DNA of 64,000 bases from Stenotrophomonas maltophilia (GCF_025642255.1 NZ_CP106759.1:1825501-1889500); one strand, 5' to 3'; shown: positions 54,008-64,000, counted from the stretch's first letter. The notes: generated from the letters alone by a model not told the origin. Numbers and translations: made by a program.

Positions 54008-54030
54008 AATGCCGGCCACGTGCCGGCATT
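54008..54030. terminator. Hairpin after porin gene
   Basis: AATGCCGGC-CACGT-GCCGGCATT is a perfect 9-bp stem 25 bases after the porin stop. It lacks a T-run; it is a plausible end of the transporter transcript. Confidence 0.55.
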
Positions 54031-54068
54031 GCCGTAAGGGGGGGGCGGCTGGCGGTATGACGCCTTGA

Positions 54069-54089
54069 GTATGTATAATTCGTACATAC
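54069..54089 (+). promoter_or_regulatory. Palindromic operator overlapping a -10 box, toxin-antitoxin promoter
   Basis: GTATGTA and TACATAC arms flank 7 bases, and TATAAT (54074-54079) lies across the left arm, giving a perfect -10 hexamer. No good -35 is seen at 17 bp. The site is 16 bases before the antitoxin ATG, fitting autorepression by the AbrB-like antitoxin. Confidence 0.7.
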
Positions 54090-54105
54090 CGAAGAGGGCC
54101 TACCC

Positions 54106-54330
54106 ATGGAAGCCACTGTCGCCGAACGCGGTCAGATCACCCTGCCCAAGGCTGTGCGTGACGCCCTGGGCCTGACCAAGGGCACCCAGCTCAAGGTCGA
54201 ACTGGACGGCAGCCGCATCATTCTGCGCAAGAGTGTCGACGACGCGATTTCACGGGCGCGCGGCAAGTTCGCGCTGGACGGCTTTGATTCCGCCGACGCC
54301 GCCGTACGCGCGGTGCGCGACGAGGACTAA
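54106..54330 (+). CDS. AbrB/VapB-type antitoxin
   Basis: A 74-residue protein with an N-terminal SpoVT/AbrB fold (VAERGQITLPKAVRDALGL, then KGTQLKVELDGSRIILRK) and an acidic C-terminus likely to bind the toxin. The ATG is preceded by GAAGAGGG. It ends 6 bases before the PIN-domain gene and is probably autoregulated through the palindrome upstream. Confidence 0.92.
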   Translation: MEATVAERGQITLPKAVRDALGLTKGTQLKVELDGSRIILRKSVDDAISRARGKFALDGFDSADAAVRAVRDED

Positions 54331-54336
54331 GCCGTG

Positions 54337-54735
54337 ATGATCGCCGTCGATTCCCCTGTGCTGGTCGAACTGCTGAGCAATGGCCCGCAGGCCGACGCCG
54401 TCGAGGCCTGCCTGCGGCAGAGCCTGGTCGGCGGCAAGGTGGTGGTGTGCGGGGCGACCCTGGCCGAAGTCTGCGCCAGCCTGCGTGGCGGGGCCGAGGT
54501 GCTGGAAGCGCTGGAAGAGATGGGCGTCCACTTCAACGCGCTGGAAGCCAAATCGGCATTGCGCGCCGGCGAGATGCATCGCCGCCACCGCCAGCGTGGT
54601 ACCCAGCGCCGCAGCCTGGACGACTTCATGGTGGGGGCCCATGCACTGCTGCAGTGCGACGGGCTCATCACCTGGAACGACACGTTTTACCGCGACTACT
54701 TCAAGGGCCTGAAGCTGATCGTGCCGCACGCCTGA
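54337..54735 (+). CDS. PIN-domain toxin (VapC-like)
   Basis: A 132-residue PIN-domain ribonuclease-like protein. The first acidic residue is in MIAVDSPVLVELL (Asp5); the central Glu is in ATLAEVCASL. Asp residues follow in SLDDFMVGAHALL and WNDTFYRDYF. A GTG three bases upstream is an alternative start. It is the toxin partner of the AbrB-like gene. Only 51 bp separates its stop from acnB, so acnB may receive some transcription from this promoter. Confidence 0.9.
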   Translation: MIAVDSPVLVELLSNGPQADAVEACLRQSLVGGKVVVCGATLAEVCASLRGGAEVLEALEEMGVHFNALEAKSALRAGEMHRRHRQRGTQRRSLDDFMVGAHALLQCDGLITWNDTFYRDYFKGLKLIVPHA

Positions 54736-54786
54736 GCCCGTTGCATTCCTTTCACTGTTCCATAACCGCATTACCCGGGAGTTGTC

Positions 54787-57378
54787 ATGTTGGAAGCCTA
54801 TCGCCACCACGTAGCCGAGCGCGCCGCGCTTGGCATCCCGCCGCTGCCGCTGACCGCCCAGCAGACGGCAGACGTCATTGAACTGTTGAAGAACCCGCCG
54901 GCGGGCGAGGCCGAGTTCCTGCTCGACCTGCTGACCCACCGTGTGCCGGCCGGCGTGGACGACGCCGCCAAGGTCAAGGCCTCGTACCTGGCCGCGATCG
55001 CGCTGGGCAGCGAGCAGAACCCGCTGATCAGCCGCGAGCGCGCCACCGAGCTGCTGGGCACCATGCTGGGCGGTTACAACGTGGCCCCGCTGGTGCAGCT
55101 GCTGGACGACGCCAGCGTCGGCACCATCGCCGCCGACGGCCTGAAGAACACCCTGCTGGTGTTCGATGCGTTCCACGACGTGCAGGACAAGGCCAAGGCC
55201 GGCAATGCCAATGCCCAGGCCGTGCTGCAGAGCTGGGCCGACGCCGAGTGGTTCACCAGCAAGCCGGAAGTGCCGCAGAGCCTGACCATCACCGTGTTCA
55301 AGGTGCCGGGCGAGACCAACACCGACGACCTGTCGCCGGCGCCGGACGCCACCACCCGTCCTGACATTCCGATGCACGCACTGGCGATGCTGAAGAACAA
55401 GCGCGATGACGCGCCGTTCACTCCGGAAGAAGACGGCAAGCGCGGCCCGATCCAGCAGATCCTGTCGCTGAAGGACAAGGGTCACCTGGTGGCCTACGTC
55501 GGCGACGTGGTCGGCACCGGCTCTTCGCGCAAGTCGGCCACCAACAGTGTGCTGTGGTGGACCGGCGACGACATCCCCTACATCCCCAACAAGCGCGCCG
55601 GTGGCGTGTGCCTGGGCGGCAAGATTGCCCCGATCTTCTACAACACCATGGAAGATGCCGGCGCGCTGCCGATCGAGCTGGATGTCTCGAAGATGGAGCA
55701 CGGCGACGTTGTCGAGCTGCGTCCGTATGACGGCAAGGCACTGAAGAACGGCGAAGTGATCGCCGAGTTCGAAGTGAAGTCCGAAGTGCTGTTCGACGAA
55801 GTGCGTGCCGGCGGCCGCATTCCGCTGATCGTCGGCCGTGGCCTGACCGGCAAGGCGCGCGAAGCGCTGGGCCTGGCCCCGACCACTCTGTTCCGCCTGC
55901 CGGTGCAGCCGGCCGACACCGGCAAGGGCTTCTCGCTGGCGCAGAAGATGGTCGGCCGCGCCTGCGGTCTGCCGGAAGGCCAGGGCATGCGCCCGGGCAC
56001 CTACTGCGAACCGAAGATGACCTCGGTGGGCTCGCAGGACACCACCGGCCCGATGACCCGCGACGAGCTGAAGGACCTGGCCTGCCTGGGCTTCTCGGCC
56101 GACCTGGTCATGCAGTCGTTCTGCCACACCGCCGCGTACCCGAAGCCGGTGGACGTGAAGACCCACCACACGCTGCCGGAGTTCATCTCCACCCGCGGTG
56201 GCATCTCGCTGCGTCCGGGCGACGGCGTGATCCACAGCTGGCTCAACCGCATGCTGCTGCCCGACACCGTCGGCACCGGCGGCGACTCGCACACCCGTTT
56301 CCCGGTGGGCATTTCGTTCCCGGCCGGCTCGGGCCTGGTGGCCTTCGCCGCCGCTACCGGCGTGATGCCGCTGGACATGCCGGAATCAGTGCTGGTGCGC
56401 TTCAAGGGCCAGATGCAGCCGGGCGTGACCCTGCGTGACCTGGTCAACGCGATTCCGCTGTACGCGATCAAGTCGGGCCTGCTGACGGTTGCCAAGGCTG
56501 GCAAGAAGAACATCTTCTCCGGCCGCATCCTGGAAATCGAAGGCCTGCCGGAGCTGAAGGTCGAGCAGGCATTCGAGCTCTCCGACGCCTCGGCCGAGCG
56601 TTCGGCCGCCGGTTGCTCGGTGCGCCTGAACAAGGAACCGATCATCGAGTACCTGACCAGCAACATCACCCTGCTGAAGTGGATGATTGCCGAGGGTTAC
56701 CAGGATCCGCGTTCGCTGCAGCGTCGCATCGAGAAGATGGAAGCCTGGCTGGCCAACCCGCAGCTGCTGGAGCCGGACGCCGACGCTGAGTACGCTGCCG
56801 TCATCGAGATCGACCTGGCCGACATCCACGAGCCGATCGTGGCCTGCCCGAACGATCCGGACGACGTGAAGACCCTGTCCGAAGTGGCCGGCGCCAAGAT
56901 CGACGAAGTGTTCATCGGTTCGTGCATGACCAACATCGGCCACTTCCGTGCGGCCGCGAAGCTGCTGGAAGGCAAGCGCGACCTGCCGACCCGTCTGTGG
57001 GTGGCCCCGCCGACCAAGATGGACGCCTCCGAGCTGACCAAGGAAGGCGTTTACGGCACCTTCGGTGCGACCGGCGCGCGCATGGAAATGCCGGGCTGCT
57101 CGCTGTGCATGGGCAACCAGGCCCAGATCCGCGAAGGCTCCACCGCGATGTCGACCTCGACCCGCAACTTCCCGAACCGTCTGGGCCGCAACACCAACGT
57201 GTACCTGGGTTCGGCCGAGCTGGCCGCGATCTGCTCGCGTCTGGGCCGCATCCCGACCAAGGAAGAGTACATGGCCGACGTCGGCGTGATCGCCGCCAGC
57301 GGCAGCGAGATCTACCGCTACATGAACTTCGACCAGATCGAGGAGTACCAGGACGTGGCCAATACGGTCGCCGCCTGA
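54787..57378 (+). CDS. acnB: Aconitate hydratase B (RpfA)
   Basis: Main TCA-cycle aconitase and 2-methylisocitrate dehydratase, 863 residues, AcnB type. The N-terminal HEAT-like domain (residues 1-160) precedes the swivel domain, as in AcnB. Cluster cysteines are in [10 protein letters not shown] and [24 protein letters not shown] and RVGTGSS-type residues bind substrate. In Xanthomonas this gene is rpfA. It ends at a strong terminator 12 bases downstream. Confidence 0.97.
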   Translation: MLEAYRHHVAERAALGIPPLPLTAQQTADVIELLKNPPAGEAEFLLDLLTHRVPAGVDDAAKVKASYLAAIALGSEQNPLISRERATELLGTMLGGYNVAPLVQLLDDASVGTIAADGLKNTLLVFDAFHDVQDKAKAGNANAQAVLQSWADAEWFTSKPEVPQSLTITVFKVPGETNTDDLSPAPDATTRPDIPMHALAMLKNKRDDAPFTPEEDGKRGPIQQILSLKDKGHLVAYVGDVVGTGSSRKSATNSVLWWTGDDIPYIPNKRAGGVCLGGKIAPIFYNTMEDAGALPIELDVSKMEHGDVVELRPYDGKALKNGEVIAEFEVKSEVLFDEVRAGGRIPLIVGRGLTGKAREALGLAPTTLFRLPVQPADTGKGFSLAQKMVGRACGLPEGQGMRPGTYCEPKMTSVGSQDTTGPMTRDELKDLACLGFSADLVMQSFCHTAAYPKPVDVKTHHTLPEFISTRGGISLRPGDGVIHSWLNRMLLPDTVGTGGDSHTRFPVGISFPAGSGLVAFAAATGVMPLDMPESVLVRFKGQMQPGVTLRDLVNAIPLYAIKSGLLTVAKAGKKNIFSGRILEIEGLPELKVEQAFELSDASAERSAAGCSVRLNKEPIIEYLTSNITLLKWMIAEGYQDPRSLQRRIEKMEAWLANPQLLEPDADAEYAAVIEIDLADIHEPIVACPNDPDDVKTLSEVAGAKIDEVFIGSCMTNIGHFRAAAKLLEGKRDLPTRLWVAPPTKMDASELTKEGVYGTFGATGARMEMPGCSLCMGNQAQIREGSTAMSTSTRNFPNRLGRNTNVYLGSAELAAICSRLGRIPTKEEYMADVGVIAASGSEIYRYMNFDQIEEYQDVANTVAA

Positions 57379-57390
57379 TGCGTTGAAACG

Positions 57391-57420
57391 AAAACCCCCG
57401 GCGAAAGCCGGGGGTTTTTT
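57391..57420. terminator. Bidirectional rho-independent terminator
   Basis: AAAACCCCCGGC-GAAA-GCCGGGGGTTTT is a 12-bp stem with a stable GAAA loop and a T-run on both strands (TTTTTT on plus). It ends acnB and, from the other side, cheB. Confidence 0.95.
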
Positions 57421-57447
57421 CATGCAGTGCGGAGCGTGCGTTCGTCG

Positions 57448-58524
57448 CTATTGCCCGCGGGCGAGGGCGAGCAGGCGCTCGGCGATCCGTTCCAGCGGCA
57501 CCTGTTCCTCGGCCGCGCCGAGCTTGAACGCGGCGCCGGGCATGCCCCAGACCACACTGGTGGCTTCATCCTGCACCAGCGTCGGAGCGCCTGCCTGGCG
57601 CATTTCCAGCAGGCCGCGCGCGCCGTCATCGCCCATGCCGGTGAGAATGGCGCCGATGGCATTGCCGCCGGCACTCTGGGCCACCGAACGGAACAGCACA
57701 TCGACCGCAGGCTTGTGCCGGTTCACGGCTGGGCCGTCATCGACGCGGCAACGCCAGCGCGCACCATCGCGGATGATCCGCAGGTGCCTGCCGCCCGGCG
57801 GCAGATAGGCATGGCCGGGCAGCACGGCTTCGCCGTCGCTGGCCTCGCGCACGGCCATCGCCGAATGCCGGTCGAGGCGTTCGGCGAAGGCGCTGCTGAA
57901 GCTGGCCGGCAGGTGCTGGGTCATAACCACCGCCGGTGCATCGGCGGGCAGGCCTTCCAGCACCACGCGCAGGGCTTCGGTGCCACCGGCTGACGAACCG
58001 ATCGCGATCAGGCGGTCGGTGGTGCGGAACTGTGGTGCCACCGGGCGCGATGCCGGTGCCGCATCCAGGGTGAGTTTCGGTGCCGCAGCCCGCAGCAGCG
58101 GACGCACCCGCGAGCGTGCGGCCATCTTCACCTTGCCGATGATTTCTTCGGCATAGCCCTGCAGTCCGCGCGCCACATCGAGCTTCGGCTTGGAAACGAA
58201 ATCCACGGCACCCAGTGCCAGCGCCTGCAGGGTCGTGTCGGCCCCCCGCTCGGTCAGCGAAGAGATCATCACCACCGGCAAGGGATGCAGGCGCATCAGG
58301 TTTTCCAGGAAGGCCAGCCCGTCCATGCGCGGCATCTCCACGTCCAGGGTGATCACGTCCGGAGCGAGGCGCTTGATCTTCTCGCGTGCCAGCAGCGGAT
58401 CGGCGGCGGTGCCGACCACGTCGATGGCCGGATCGCTGGAGAGGATTTCGGTCAGCATCTGCCGCACGACGGCGGAGTCGTCCACGATCAGGACCCGGCA
58501 GGGGGCGTTGCCGGTCAGGGTCAT
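57448..58524 (-). CDS. cheB: Chemotaxis methylesterase CheB
   Basis: Response regulator and glutamate methylesterase/deamidase of chemoreceptors, 358 residues. The receiver domain has [13 protein letters not shown] and phosphosite [13 protein letters not shown]. The catalytic domain has [11 protein letters not shown] (Ser), [16 protein letters not shown] (His) and [15 protein letters not shown] (Asp). Start [12 protein letters not shown] was chosen; its ATG overlaps the cheD stop by four bases. It is the last gene of the mcp-cheR-cheD-cheB unit. Confidence 0.96.
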   Translation of the reverse strand: MTLTGNAPCRVLIVDDSAVVRQMLTEILSSDPAIDVVGTAADPLLAREKIKRLAPDVITLDVEMPRMDGLAFLENLMRLHPLPVVMISSLTERGADTTLQALALGAVDFVSKPKLDVARGLQGYAEEIIGKVKMAARSRVRPLLRAAAPKLTLDAAPASRPVAPQFRTTDRLIAIGSSAGGTEALRVVLEGLPADAPAVVMTQHLPASFSSAFAERLDRHSAMAVREASDGEAVLPGHAYLPPGGRHLRIIRDGARWRCRVDDGPAVNRHKPAVDVLFRSVAQSAGGNAIGAILTGMGDDGARGLLEMRQAGAPTLVQDEATSVVWGMPGAAFKLGAAEEQVPLERIAERLLALARGQ

Positions 58525-59117
58525 TCGAACAGCTCCACGCCACCGGTGACCGGGGCCCTGGACAGACGGGCACGCACTGCCGATTCGGTGGCGGCCACTT
58601 CCGCTTCGTGGGCATGTGGCAGGCGCTGCACGACCACGCGCCCGGTATCGGCAAAGAACCAGATCTTGCGTGGATGGATGCCGCACAGATCTTCGGCGAT
58701 GATCGGAATGTGCTCGGCCTGCAGGTACTGGCGCACGAACTCGGCGTTGCGGGTTCCTACTGGATTGCTGGTGAAACCCTTGAGCACGTTGGCGCCGCCG
58801 AACACCTTGGCTTCCAGGCGCTTGCGGTGCGCGCCGCGCTTGAGCATGTCGTTGATGAGAAGCTCCATCGCATAGCTGCCGTAGCGTGCAGGCGCGCCGT
58901 CACCGGCATTGCCTTCCGGCAGCAGGAAATGGTTCATGCCGCCTATCTTCAGCACCGGATCGCGCAGACACGCAGCCACGCAGGAGCCCAGCGTGGTGGT
59001 CAGCGCAGTGGTGTCGTCGACCACCAGGTACTGGGTCGGCAACAGCTTGGCGGCGAGGGTCTGGAAGCGCGCGTCCTGGTAGCGCATCACCTCGTCGGTG
59101 CGCAGCGAGGCGTTCAT
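58521..59117 (-). CDS. cheD: Chemoreceptor glutamine deamidase CheD
   Basis: Deamidates receptor glutamines. The 198-residue product has the catalytic Cys in LGSCVAACL (about residue 46), the His in GGMNHFLLP and a Thr/Ser downstream. It overlaps cheR by four bases and cheB by four, so translation is coupled. Confidence 0.95.
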   Translation of the reverse strand: MNASLRTDEVMRYQDARFQTLAAKLLPTQYLVVDDTTALTTTLGSCVAACLRDPVLKIGGMNHFLLPEGNAGDGAPARYGSYAMELLINDMLKRGAHRKRLEAKVFGGANVLKGFTSNPVGTRNAEFVRQYLQAEHIPIIAEDLCGIHPRKIWFFADTGRVVVQRLPHAHEAEVAATESAVRARLSRAPVTGGVELFE

Positions 59118-59983
59118 GCCCCGGCCCCCTGCGCGCGGCGGTACAGGGTGCGGCCACAGGGCTGGATCAGATCGGCCGCGTGCAGGTAGTTCTCCGAGTG
59201 GCCGGTGTAGAGCAGTCCATCATCGGTGAGATGCTGCACCAGCCGGCCGAGGATGGCGCGTTGGGTCGGCTTGTCGAAATAGATCATCACGTTGCGGCAG
59301 AACAGCGCATCGAACGGGCCGCCAACGTCGTAGCGCGGGGCAAGAAGATTCAGCGGGCGGAACTCGATCAGTTCGCGCAGTGCGGGCAGCACCCGGCACT
59401 GGCCCTCGTTGGGGCCACTGCCACGCTGGAAATACCGGCGGCGGAGCTCCGGATCGAGGCTGGCGACGCGGTCGATGGCGTACACGCCACGGCCTGCGGT
59501 GGCCAGGACCTGTGTGTCGACATCGGTGGCGATGATGCGGACCGGCGGCTTCAGGCTGCCGAACGCCTCGCACGCGGTGATCGCCATGGAGTAGGGTTCC
59601 TCGCCGGTGGACGCGGCGCAGGACCACAGCAGCAGCGGGGCGTGGCCGGAGCGCTGCCGCAGTTCCTCGCGCAGCTTGTCGAAATGGTGGGGCTCACGGA
59701 AAAAGGAGGTGAGGTTGGTGGTCAGGGCGTTGGTGAACGCCTGCCATTCGTCACCGCCCTCCTGTTCCAGATGGTCCAGGTACTGCTGGAAGCTGCGCAT
59801 GCCGAGTGTGCGCAGGCGACGCGACAGGCGGCCATAGACCATGTCGCGCTTGGCGGGCGCGAGGGCGATGCCCACCCGCTGGTAGATCAGGTCGCAGACA
59901 CGGCGGAAATCGCGGTCGGCGAACTCGAACTCGCGCGGACCGGTGACGATGGGGCTGGGACTATGCACGGGGGACGTGTCCAT
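59114..59983 (-). CDS. cheR: Chemoreceptor methyltransferase CheR
   Basis: SAM-dependent methyltransferase of receptor glutamates, 289 residues. Motifs are [32 protein letters not shown] (SAM site), [15 protein letters not shown] and YTGHSENY. Start [10 protein letters not shown] was chosen over a longer upstream frame. It lies 34 bases after the receptor gene ending in DWQEF, the type of C-terminal pentapeptide that CheR binds through its beta subdomain. Confidence 0.95.
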   Translation of the reverse strand: MDTSPVHSPSPIVTGPREFEFADRDFRRVCDLIYQRVGIALAPAKRDMVYGRLSRRLRTLGMRSFQQYLDHLEQEGGDEWQAFTNALTTNLTSFFREPHHFDKLREELRQRSGHAPLLLWSCAASTGEEPYSMAITACEAFGSLKPPVRIIATDVDTQVLATAGRGVYAIDRVASLDPELRRRYFQRGSGPNEGQCRVLPALRELIEFRPLNLLAPRYDVGGPFDALFCRNVMIYFDKPTQRAILGRLVQHLTDDGLLYTGHSENYLHAADLIQPCGRTLYRRAQGAGA

Positions 59984-60017
59984 CGGCGTGGGCGGTGGCC
60001 GCAGCCACCGCGGGTTC

Positions 60018-62273
60018 TCAGAATTCCTGCCAGTCGCTGGCGACGACGGGGGGAGTGTGGGCGCGGCGGACCGGCGCGGCCGGCGCATGCGCGCGTGCCG
60101 TGTTGGCGGTCACCGTTGGTTCCACCCGTGCGGCCACCGCCTTCACTGCGGCGGCCACTTGGTTGTCGAGGCGGAAGATCGCCACGGCATCGGCCAGCTG
60201 CGCGGCCTGCTCCTCCATCGCCCGTGCAGCGGCGGTGGCTTCCTCCACCAGCGCGGCGTTCTGCTGGGTGGTCTCGTCCATCTGCACCACGGTCTGGTTG
60301 ACCTGCTCGATGCCGGCGCTTTGTTCCTGCGAGGCCGCGGAAATCTCGGCCATGATGTCGGTCACGCGCTGCACCGAGGCAACGATCTCGCCCATGGTGG
60401 CACCGGCCTTGTGCACCAGCGCAGAACCATCGGCGACCTTGCCCACCGAGTCGTCGATCAGGCCCTTGATCTCCTTGGCGGCAGCGGCCGAACGCTGGGC
60501 GAGGGTGCGCACTTCGCTGGCGACCACCGCAAAGCCGCGGCCCTGTTCACCGGCACGGGCGGCCTCGACCGCGGCGTTCAGGGCCAGGATGTTGGTCTGG
60601 AAGGCGATGCCGTCGATGACGCTGATGATCTCGGCGATCTTCTTCGAGGAGGCTTCGATGGCGGACATGGTGGTGACCACCTGGCCGACCACTTCGCCGC
60701 CCTGGGAGGCGACGCCATGGGCACCGATGGCGAGCTGGTTGGCCTGGCGGGCGTGCTCGGCGTTCTGGCGCACGGTGGAGGTCAGTTCCTCCATCGAGGC
60801 GGCAGTTTCTTCCAAGTTGGCGGCCTGCTGTTCGGTGCGGCGCGACAGGTCGTTGTTGCCCGAGGCGATTTCGCCGGCGGCCAGGGTGATGCTGGAGGCG
60901 CTGGCCTGGATCTGGCCAACGATGCGGGTCAGCTGGGTGACGGTGGCATTGGCATCGTCACGCATACGTGCGAACACGCCCTGGTAGTCGCCCTGCATGC
61001 GGGCGGTCAGGTCGCCTTCGGCGATGGCTGACAGCAGCTGTGACAGCTTGCCGAGGTTCTCATCGCTGACTGCCATCATTGCGTTGAGGTTTTCCAGCAT
61101 GGTGCGGAAATCGTGATCGAAGCGCTGTGCGTCGCCGCGACGGCTGAAGTCACCGGCAGCGGCGGCGCCGGCCAGCTGCTTGATCTCGGCATTGATGCGG
61201 CCGAGGTTGTCCTTGACGGTATCGACGGCGTGGGTCATCGCCGCCTTCTCGCCCGGGTAGCGGGCGATATCACGGCTCAGATCGCCAACGGCGTATTGCT
61301 GGACGACATCGAGCACATCATGAAGGGTCTGTACGTGGCCGCCGACCAGCGCATTGGTCTCCTGCACCATCAGCCCATACTCGCCGGGGAATGCGCTGGC
61401 ATCGATGCGGTAGCTGAGTTCGCCGGCGTCGTGGCGTCGCGCCATCTCGCGTTGGCCGCCGATCACGGCGTGCAGCTGCCGCTGCATGGCGGACATCGCA
61501 TCCAGCAGGCGGCCGGGCTCGTCATGCGGCTGCGGGCCGATATGGCTGTCCAGTCTGCCAGCAGCGATGCCTTCGGCCACGGCCGTAGCCTGCTTCAACG
61601 GTACCGCGATGCGGTTGCCGATCAGCCAGCTCAAGGCCAGCACGATCAGAACCACCACACCACCGGAGATCGCCATGATCGTGGTGAACACCAGGGCCTG
61701 CTTCTGCACGTCGTCCGTGTAGACGCCACTGCTGATGACCCAGTTCCACGGCGCGAACAGCCCGGCATAGGCGATCTTGCCGACGGTGCCTTCGCTGCCG
61801 GGCTTGGCCCAGCGGTAGTCGACGAAGCCGCCCCCGGCCTTGGCTGCCTCGACCTGCTGGTAATAGATGCGCACCCCTTCATCGGTGCGGAAATCCTTCA
61901 TGTCCTTGCCGACCAGGTCCTTGCGGAACGGGTGCATGAGTACCCGGTAGCCGGTGTCGTAGACGTTGTAGTAGTAGGTGTCGTTCTCGGCACGCATCCT
62001 CTCCAGCGCCTGCAGGGCGGCGGCCTTGGCTGCCTCTTCGCTGAGCTCGCCGGTACCGGCCAGGCGGTGGTAGTGCTGGACAATGCCGTAACTCAGTTCG
62101 ACCTGGGTCTTCAGCGAGGTCTTGCGCGTTTCAGTCAGGTCGAGGTACTGCATGCGGGCGGCGATCACCGACAGCGCGACCACGCCCAGCGCGATGAGCA
62201 GCGTGAGCAGATTGAGCTTGCGCCGGACGGAGAGATTGCTGAAGTAGTGTTGCCAGCGATGCATGAGGTTCAT
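60018..62273 (-). CDS. Methyl-accepting chemotaxis protein with Cache domain
   Basis: A 751-residue receptor. TM1 is at about 19-38 ([20 protein letters not shown]). A periplasmic single-Cache region ([30 protein letters not shown]) precedes TM2 ([18 protein letters not shown]) and HAMP-like repeats. The signalling hairpin tip is [20 protein letters not shown]. It ends in DWQEF, a CheR-tethering pentapeptide. Start [11 protein letters not shown] was chosen; the longer frame runs through palindromic repeats. It is followed by cheR-cheD-cheB. The ligand is probably a small molecule bound by Cache. Confidence 0.95.
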   Translation of the reverse strand: MNLMHRWQHYFSNLSVRRKLNLLTLLIALGVVALSVIAARMQYLDLTETRKTSLKTQVELSYGIVQHYHRLAGTGELSEEAAKAAALQALERMRAENDTYYYNVYDTGYRVLMHPFRKDLVGKDMKDFRTDEGVRIYYQQVEAAKAGGGFVDYRWAKPGSEGTVGKIAYAGLFAPWNWVISSGVYTDDVQKQALVFTTIMAISGGVVVLIVLALSWLIGNRIAVPLKQATAVAEGIAAGRLDSHIGPQPHDEPGRLLDAMSAMQRQLHAVIGGQREMARRHDAGELSYRIDASAFPGEYGLMVQETNALVGGHVQTLHDVLDVVQQYAVGDLSRDIARYPGEKAAMTHAVDTVKDNLGRINAEIKQLAGAAAAGDFSRRGDAQRFDHDFRTMLENLNAMMAVSDENLGKLSQLLSAIAEGDLTARMQGDYQGVFARMRDDANATVTQLTRIVGQIQASASSITLAAGEIASGNNDLSRRTEQQAANLEETAASMEELTSTVRQNAEHARQANQLAIGAHGVASQGGEVVGQVVTTMSAIEASSKKIAEIISVIDGIAFQTNILALNAAVEAARAGEQGRGFAVVASEVRTLAQRSAAAAKEIKGLIDDSVGKVADGSALVHKAGATMGEIVASVQRVTDIMAEISAASQEQSAGIEQVNQTVVQMDETTQQNAALVEEATAAARAMEEQAAQLADAVAIFRLDNQVAAAVKAVAARVEPTVTANTARAHAPAAPVRRAHTPPVVASDWQEF

Positions 62274-62501
62274 CGAGCAGGACCAGTTTGAAGCAGGCGG
62301 GCGGCGCCGAGCCGGCCACGGCGGAATACACCATGACACCCCCGTTATCGGCCGCGGGCGCGCGGGATTGAGGTGGAGTGCCGGAACGCATTCAGGTTTC
62401 CTTGCAGCGGCGGCTGCGGCGCTGCCTGCGGCAGGCTTTTGAAGCGACGGCAACGGCAACGGCAACGGCAGGTCATGGCGATGGGGTGTCATGGATTGGC
62501 C

Positions 62502-62599
62502 GGGTCGGGGTGGGCAGGCAGGACACGCCGTGAACCCATCCATGGGGGCTCGATGGCGCCATCCATGGCGCCAACGGTCCTGCCTGCCCACCCCGACCC
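62502..62599 (+). repeat. Structured 52-bp-core repeat, unit C
   Basis: Perfect 23-base arms (62502-62524, 62577-62599; left arm starts GGGTCGGGGTGGGCAGG) around a core of exactly 52 bases (62525-62576). The core reads ACGCCGTGAA, hairpin CCCATCCATGGG, GGCTCGA, hairpin TGGCGCCAT-CC-ATGGCGCCA, ACG. Confidence 0.9.
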
Positions 62600-62658
62600 A
62601 CCCCGCCAGGGCTGCACTTCGACGGACGGCAAAGGCGTTGGGTTTCCAAGTGGAAAGA

Positions 62659-62699
62659 GGGGTCAGATCCGTTTTCCTGCGGAAAACGGATCTGACCCC
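62659..62699. repeat. 41-bp perfect palindromic repeat
   Basis: Same sequence as at 25243-25283, with 19-base perfect arms and TGC loop. It lies between units C and D. Confidence 0.92.
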
Positions 62700-62775
62700 C
62701 GAAGTGGCCTGGCTTTTGCTTTTTGCTTTCTTTCTTCAATCCGGGGTGGACGCGCACGGAAACTGTCCGTGGCCG

Positions 62776-62869
62776 GGAGGGTGGGTCGCGCAGGGGCGTA
62801 AGCGCCATGGATGGCGCGCCCGAGCCTACAGGGACGTATTCACGGCGTCCCCTGCGCGACCCACCCTCC
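62776..62869 (-). repeat. Structured 52-bp-core repeat, unit D (inverted)
   Basis: Perfect 21-base arms (62776-62796, 62849-62869; left arm starts GGAGGGTGGGTCGCGC) around a core of exactly 52 bases (62797-62848). On the minus strand the core reads ACGCCGTGAA, hairpin TACGTCCCTGTA, GGCTCGG, hairpin built on GCGCCAT-CC-ATGGCGC, ACG. Arms and stems differ from unit C but pair internally. Confidence 0.9.
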
Positions 62870-62997
62870 TGGCCCAAACGAAGGAAATCCGCAGCTCTCC
62901 GCGGCCACTCCGAGGGGCTTCGCCGTTGGCTGGACAATCAGATGCCCCTTAAACGAAAACGCCCCGGCGCAGGGCCAGGGCGTTGTCGTGCGTCAGG

Positions 62998-64000
62998 TCA
63001 GGCAGGAATCAGAACTCCTGCCAGTCTCCGTCGGCCAGTTCCGCGGCCATCGGGCGACCGCCGCTGCTGCGGCGGTAGGCATGGTGCAGCCGGCGCCGGG
63101 GCGGCGGGTGCAGCGGTGCGCGGGGCGGGGGCGGCGACGCGGGGCGCGACCACGGTTTCGGCTTCATCGAGCACGAAGATGGACACCGCTTCACTCAGAT
63201 GGCCTGCCTGTTCCTCCATGGCCCGCGCAGCGGCGGTGGCTTCCTCCACCAGCGCGGCATTCTGCTGGGTGGTCTCGTCCATCTGCACCACGGTCTGGTT
63301 GACCTGCTCGATGCCGGCGCTTTGTTCCTGCGAGGCCGCGGAAATCTCGGCCATGATGTCGGTTACGCGCTGCACCGAGGCGACGATCTCGCCCATGGTG
63401 GCCCCGGCCTTGTGCACCAGCGCAGAACCATCGGCGACCTTGCCCACCGAGTCGTCGATCAGGCCCTTGATCTCCTTGGCGGCAGCGGCCGAACGCTGGG
63501 CGAGGGTGCGCACTTCGCTGGCGACCACCGCAAAGCCGCGGCCCTGTTCACCGGCACGGGCGGCCTCGACCGCGGCGTTGAGGGCCAGGATGTTGGTCTG
63601 GAAGGCGATGCCGTCGATGACGCTGATGATCTCGGCGATCTTCTTCGAGGAAGCTTCGATGGCGGACATGGTGGTGACCACCTGGCCGACCACTTCGCCG
63701 CCCTGGGAGGCGACGCCATGGGCACCGATGGCGAGCTGGTTGGCCTGGCGGGCGTGCTCGGCGTTCTGGCGCACGGTGGAGGTCAGCTCCTCCATCGAGG
63801 CGGCAGTTTCTTCCAGGTTGGCGGCCTGCTGTTCGGTACGGCGCGACAGGTCGTTGTTGCCGGAGGCGATCTCGCCGGCGGCAGTACTGATTGCCCGGCT
63901 GGACTGCTTGATGCGGGTGACGATCTCGCTCAGCTGCGCGGCAGTGGCATTGGCATCGTCACGCATGCGTGCGAATACGCCCTGGTAGTCGCCATGCATG
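62998..64000 (-). CDS. Methyl-accepting chemotaxis protein, 5' end outside; C-terminal frame disrupted
   Basis: The last third of a second chemoreceptor. Its signalling domain is almost identical to that of the neighbour at 60018. The open frame ends at 62998 with an atypical tail ([11 protein letters not shown]). A one-base shift near 63060-63120, in a G/C-rich stretch, would instead end the protein at 63009 as GDWQEF, matching the neighbour's CheR-tether ending DWQEF. The sequence therefore contains one extra base (or lacks two) relative to the expected gene, either as a real mutation or a sequencing error. Confidence 0.85.
   Translation of the reverse strand, partial: MHGDYQGVFARMRDDANATAAQLSEIVTRIKQSSRAISTAAGEIASGNNDLSRRTEQQAANLEETAASMEELTSTVRQNAEHARQANQLAIGAHGVASQGGEVVGQVVTTMSAIEASSKKIAEIISVIDGIAFQTNILALNAAVEAARAGEQGRGFAVVASEVRTLAQRSAAAAKEIKGLIDDSVGKVADGSALVHKAGATMGEIVASVQRVTDIMAEISAASQEQSAGIEQVNQTVVQMDETTQQNAALVEEATAAARAMEEQAGHLSEAVSIFVLDEAETVVAPRVAAPAPRTAAPAAPAPAAPCLPPQQRRSPDGRGTGRRRLAGVLIPA

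Larger units (their letters stand above)
62274..62997. repeat. Intergenic composite palindromic repeats between two chemoreceptor genes
   Basis: No gene is supported in these 724 bases. From left to right they hold a GCAACGGCAACGGC run (about 62447-62470), structured unit C (62502-62599), the 41-bp palindrome (62659-62699), a T-rich stretch, and inverted structured unit D (62776-62869). The order is the same as at 25.07-25.37 kb. The rest is unremarkable. Confidence 0.8.

Noticed and set aside
59943..61031. Long plus-strand frame opposite the chemoreceptor gene
   Set aside because: It is antisense to a well-supported receptor, glycine/histidine-rich and without domains; similar shadows lie opposite betA, betB and acnA.

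Overview
The window is about 64 kb of high-GC gammaproteobacterial DNA. Gene content points to Stenotrophomonas, probably the S. maltophilia complex. It carries the DSF quorum-sensing (rpf) region in Xanthomonadaceae order: carB-greA-rpfE-recJ ... rpfD ... prfB ... lysS-rpfG-rpfC, with rpfF and rpfB convergent to rpfC, then acnA and acnB (rpfA). RpfC has a duplicated input module, which I recall as the S. maltophilia rpf-1 type. SMAG-like (GTAG-headed) REP repeats and a betIBA/betT choline locus fit the same genus. The assignment rests on recognised protein families and synteny, not on a database search.

Layout. (1) 1-6379: carB (5' end outside), greA, an rpfE-like gene and recJ, all rightward. 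(2) 6400-16600: an orphan type VI secretion cassette: vgrG, a 538-residue protein of unknown function, a 42-residue membrane peptide, a 1485-residue PAAR/Rhs effector ending in a deaminase-like domain, a SUKH-like immunity candidate and an opposing leucine-rich-repeat gene. (3) 16857-24988: a secreted VIT/DUF2135 protein, an acyltransferase divergent from a membrane LytTR regulator (rpfD-like), an M48 protease, prfB with its programmed +1 frameshift, and an XRE regulator. (4) 25587-30358: a succinate-semialdehyde dehydrogenase/acetolactate synthase-like pair and lysS. (5) 30565-37184: the DSF core, made of rpfG and rpfC (transduction), rpfF (synthesis) and rpfB (acyl-CoA ligase). (6) 37398-42992: betA-betB-betI divergent from betT across a 28-bp palindromic operator. 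(7) 43014-44020: a zeta-toxin/Phd-type pair. (8) 44121-57378: acnA with a 153-bp tandem array carrying copies of its own 3' end, LysR, a PrpF/GalD-family isomerase, a NitT/TauT-type ABC transporter and a porin, an AbrB/PIN toxin-antitoxin pair, and acnB. (9) 57448-64000: cheB-cheD-cheR and two chemoreceptors with near-identical signalling domains; the second is cut by the window end and its C-terminal CheR tether is out of frame.

The most unusual non-coding content is two composite intergenic elements (about 25.07-25.37 kb and 62.50-62.87 kb). Each contains two inverted copies of a structured 52-bp core around a 41-bp palindrome. In three of the four copies the core sits between arms that differ in sequence from copy to copy but remain self-complementary. 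The core also holds two small hairpins whose stems co-vary. The element is therefore under structural rather than sequence constraint, and I do not recognise it as a named family. The second notable signal is the acnA tandem array, whose period is exactly 51 codons and which stays in the acnA frame.
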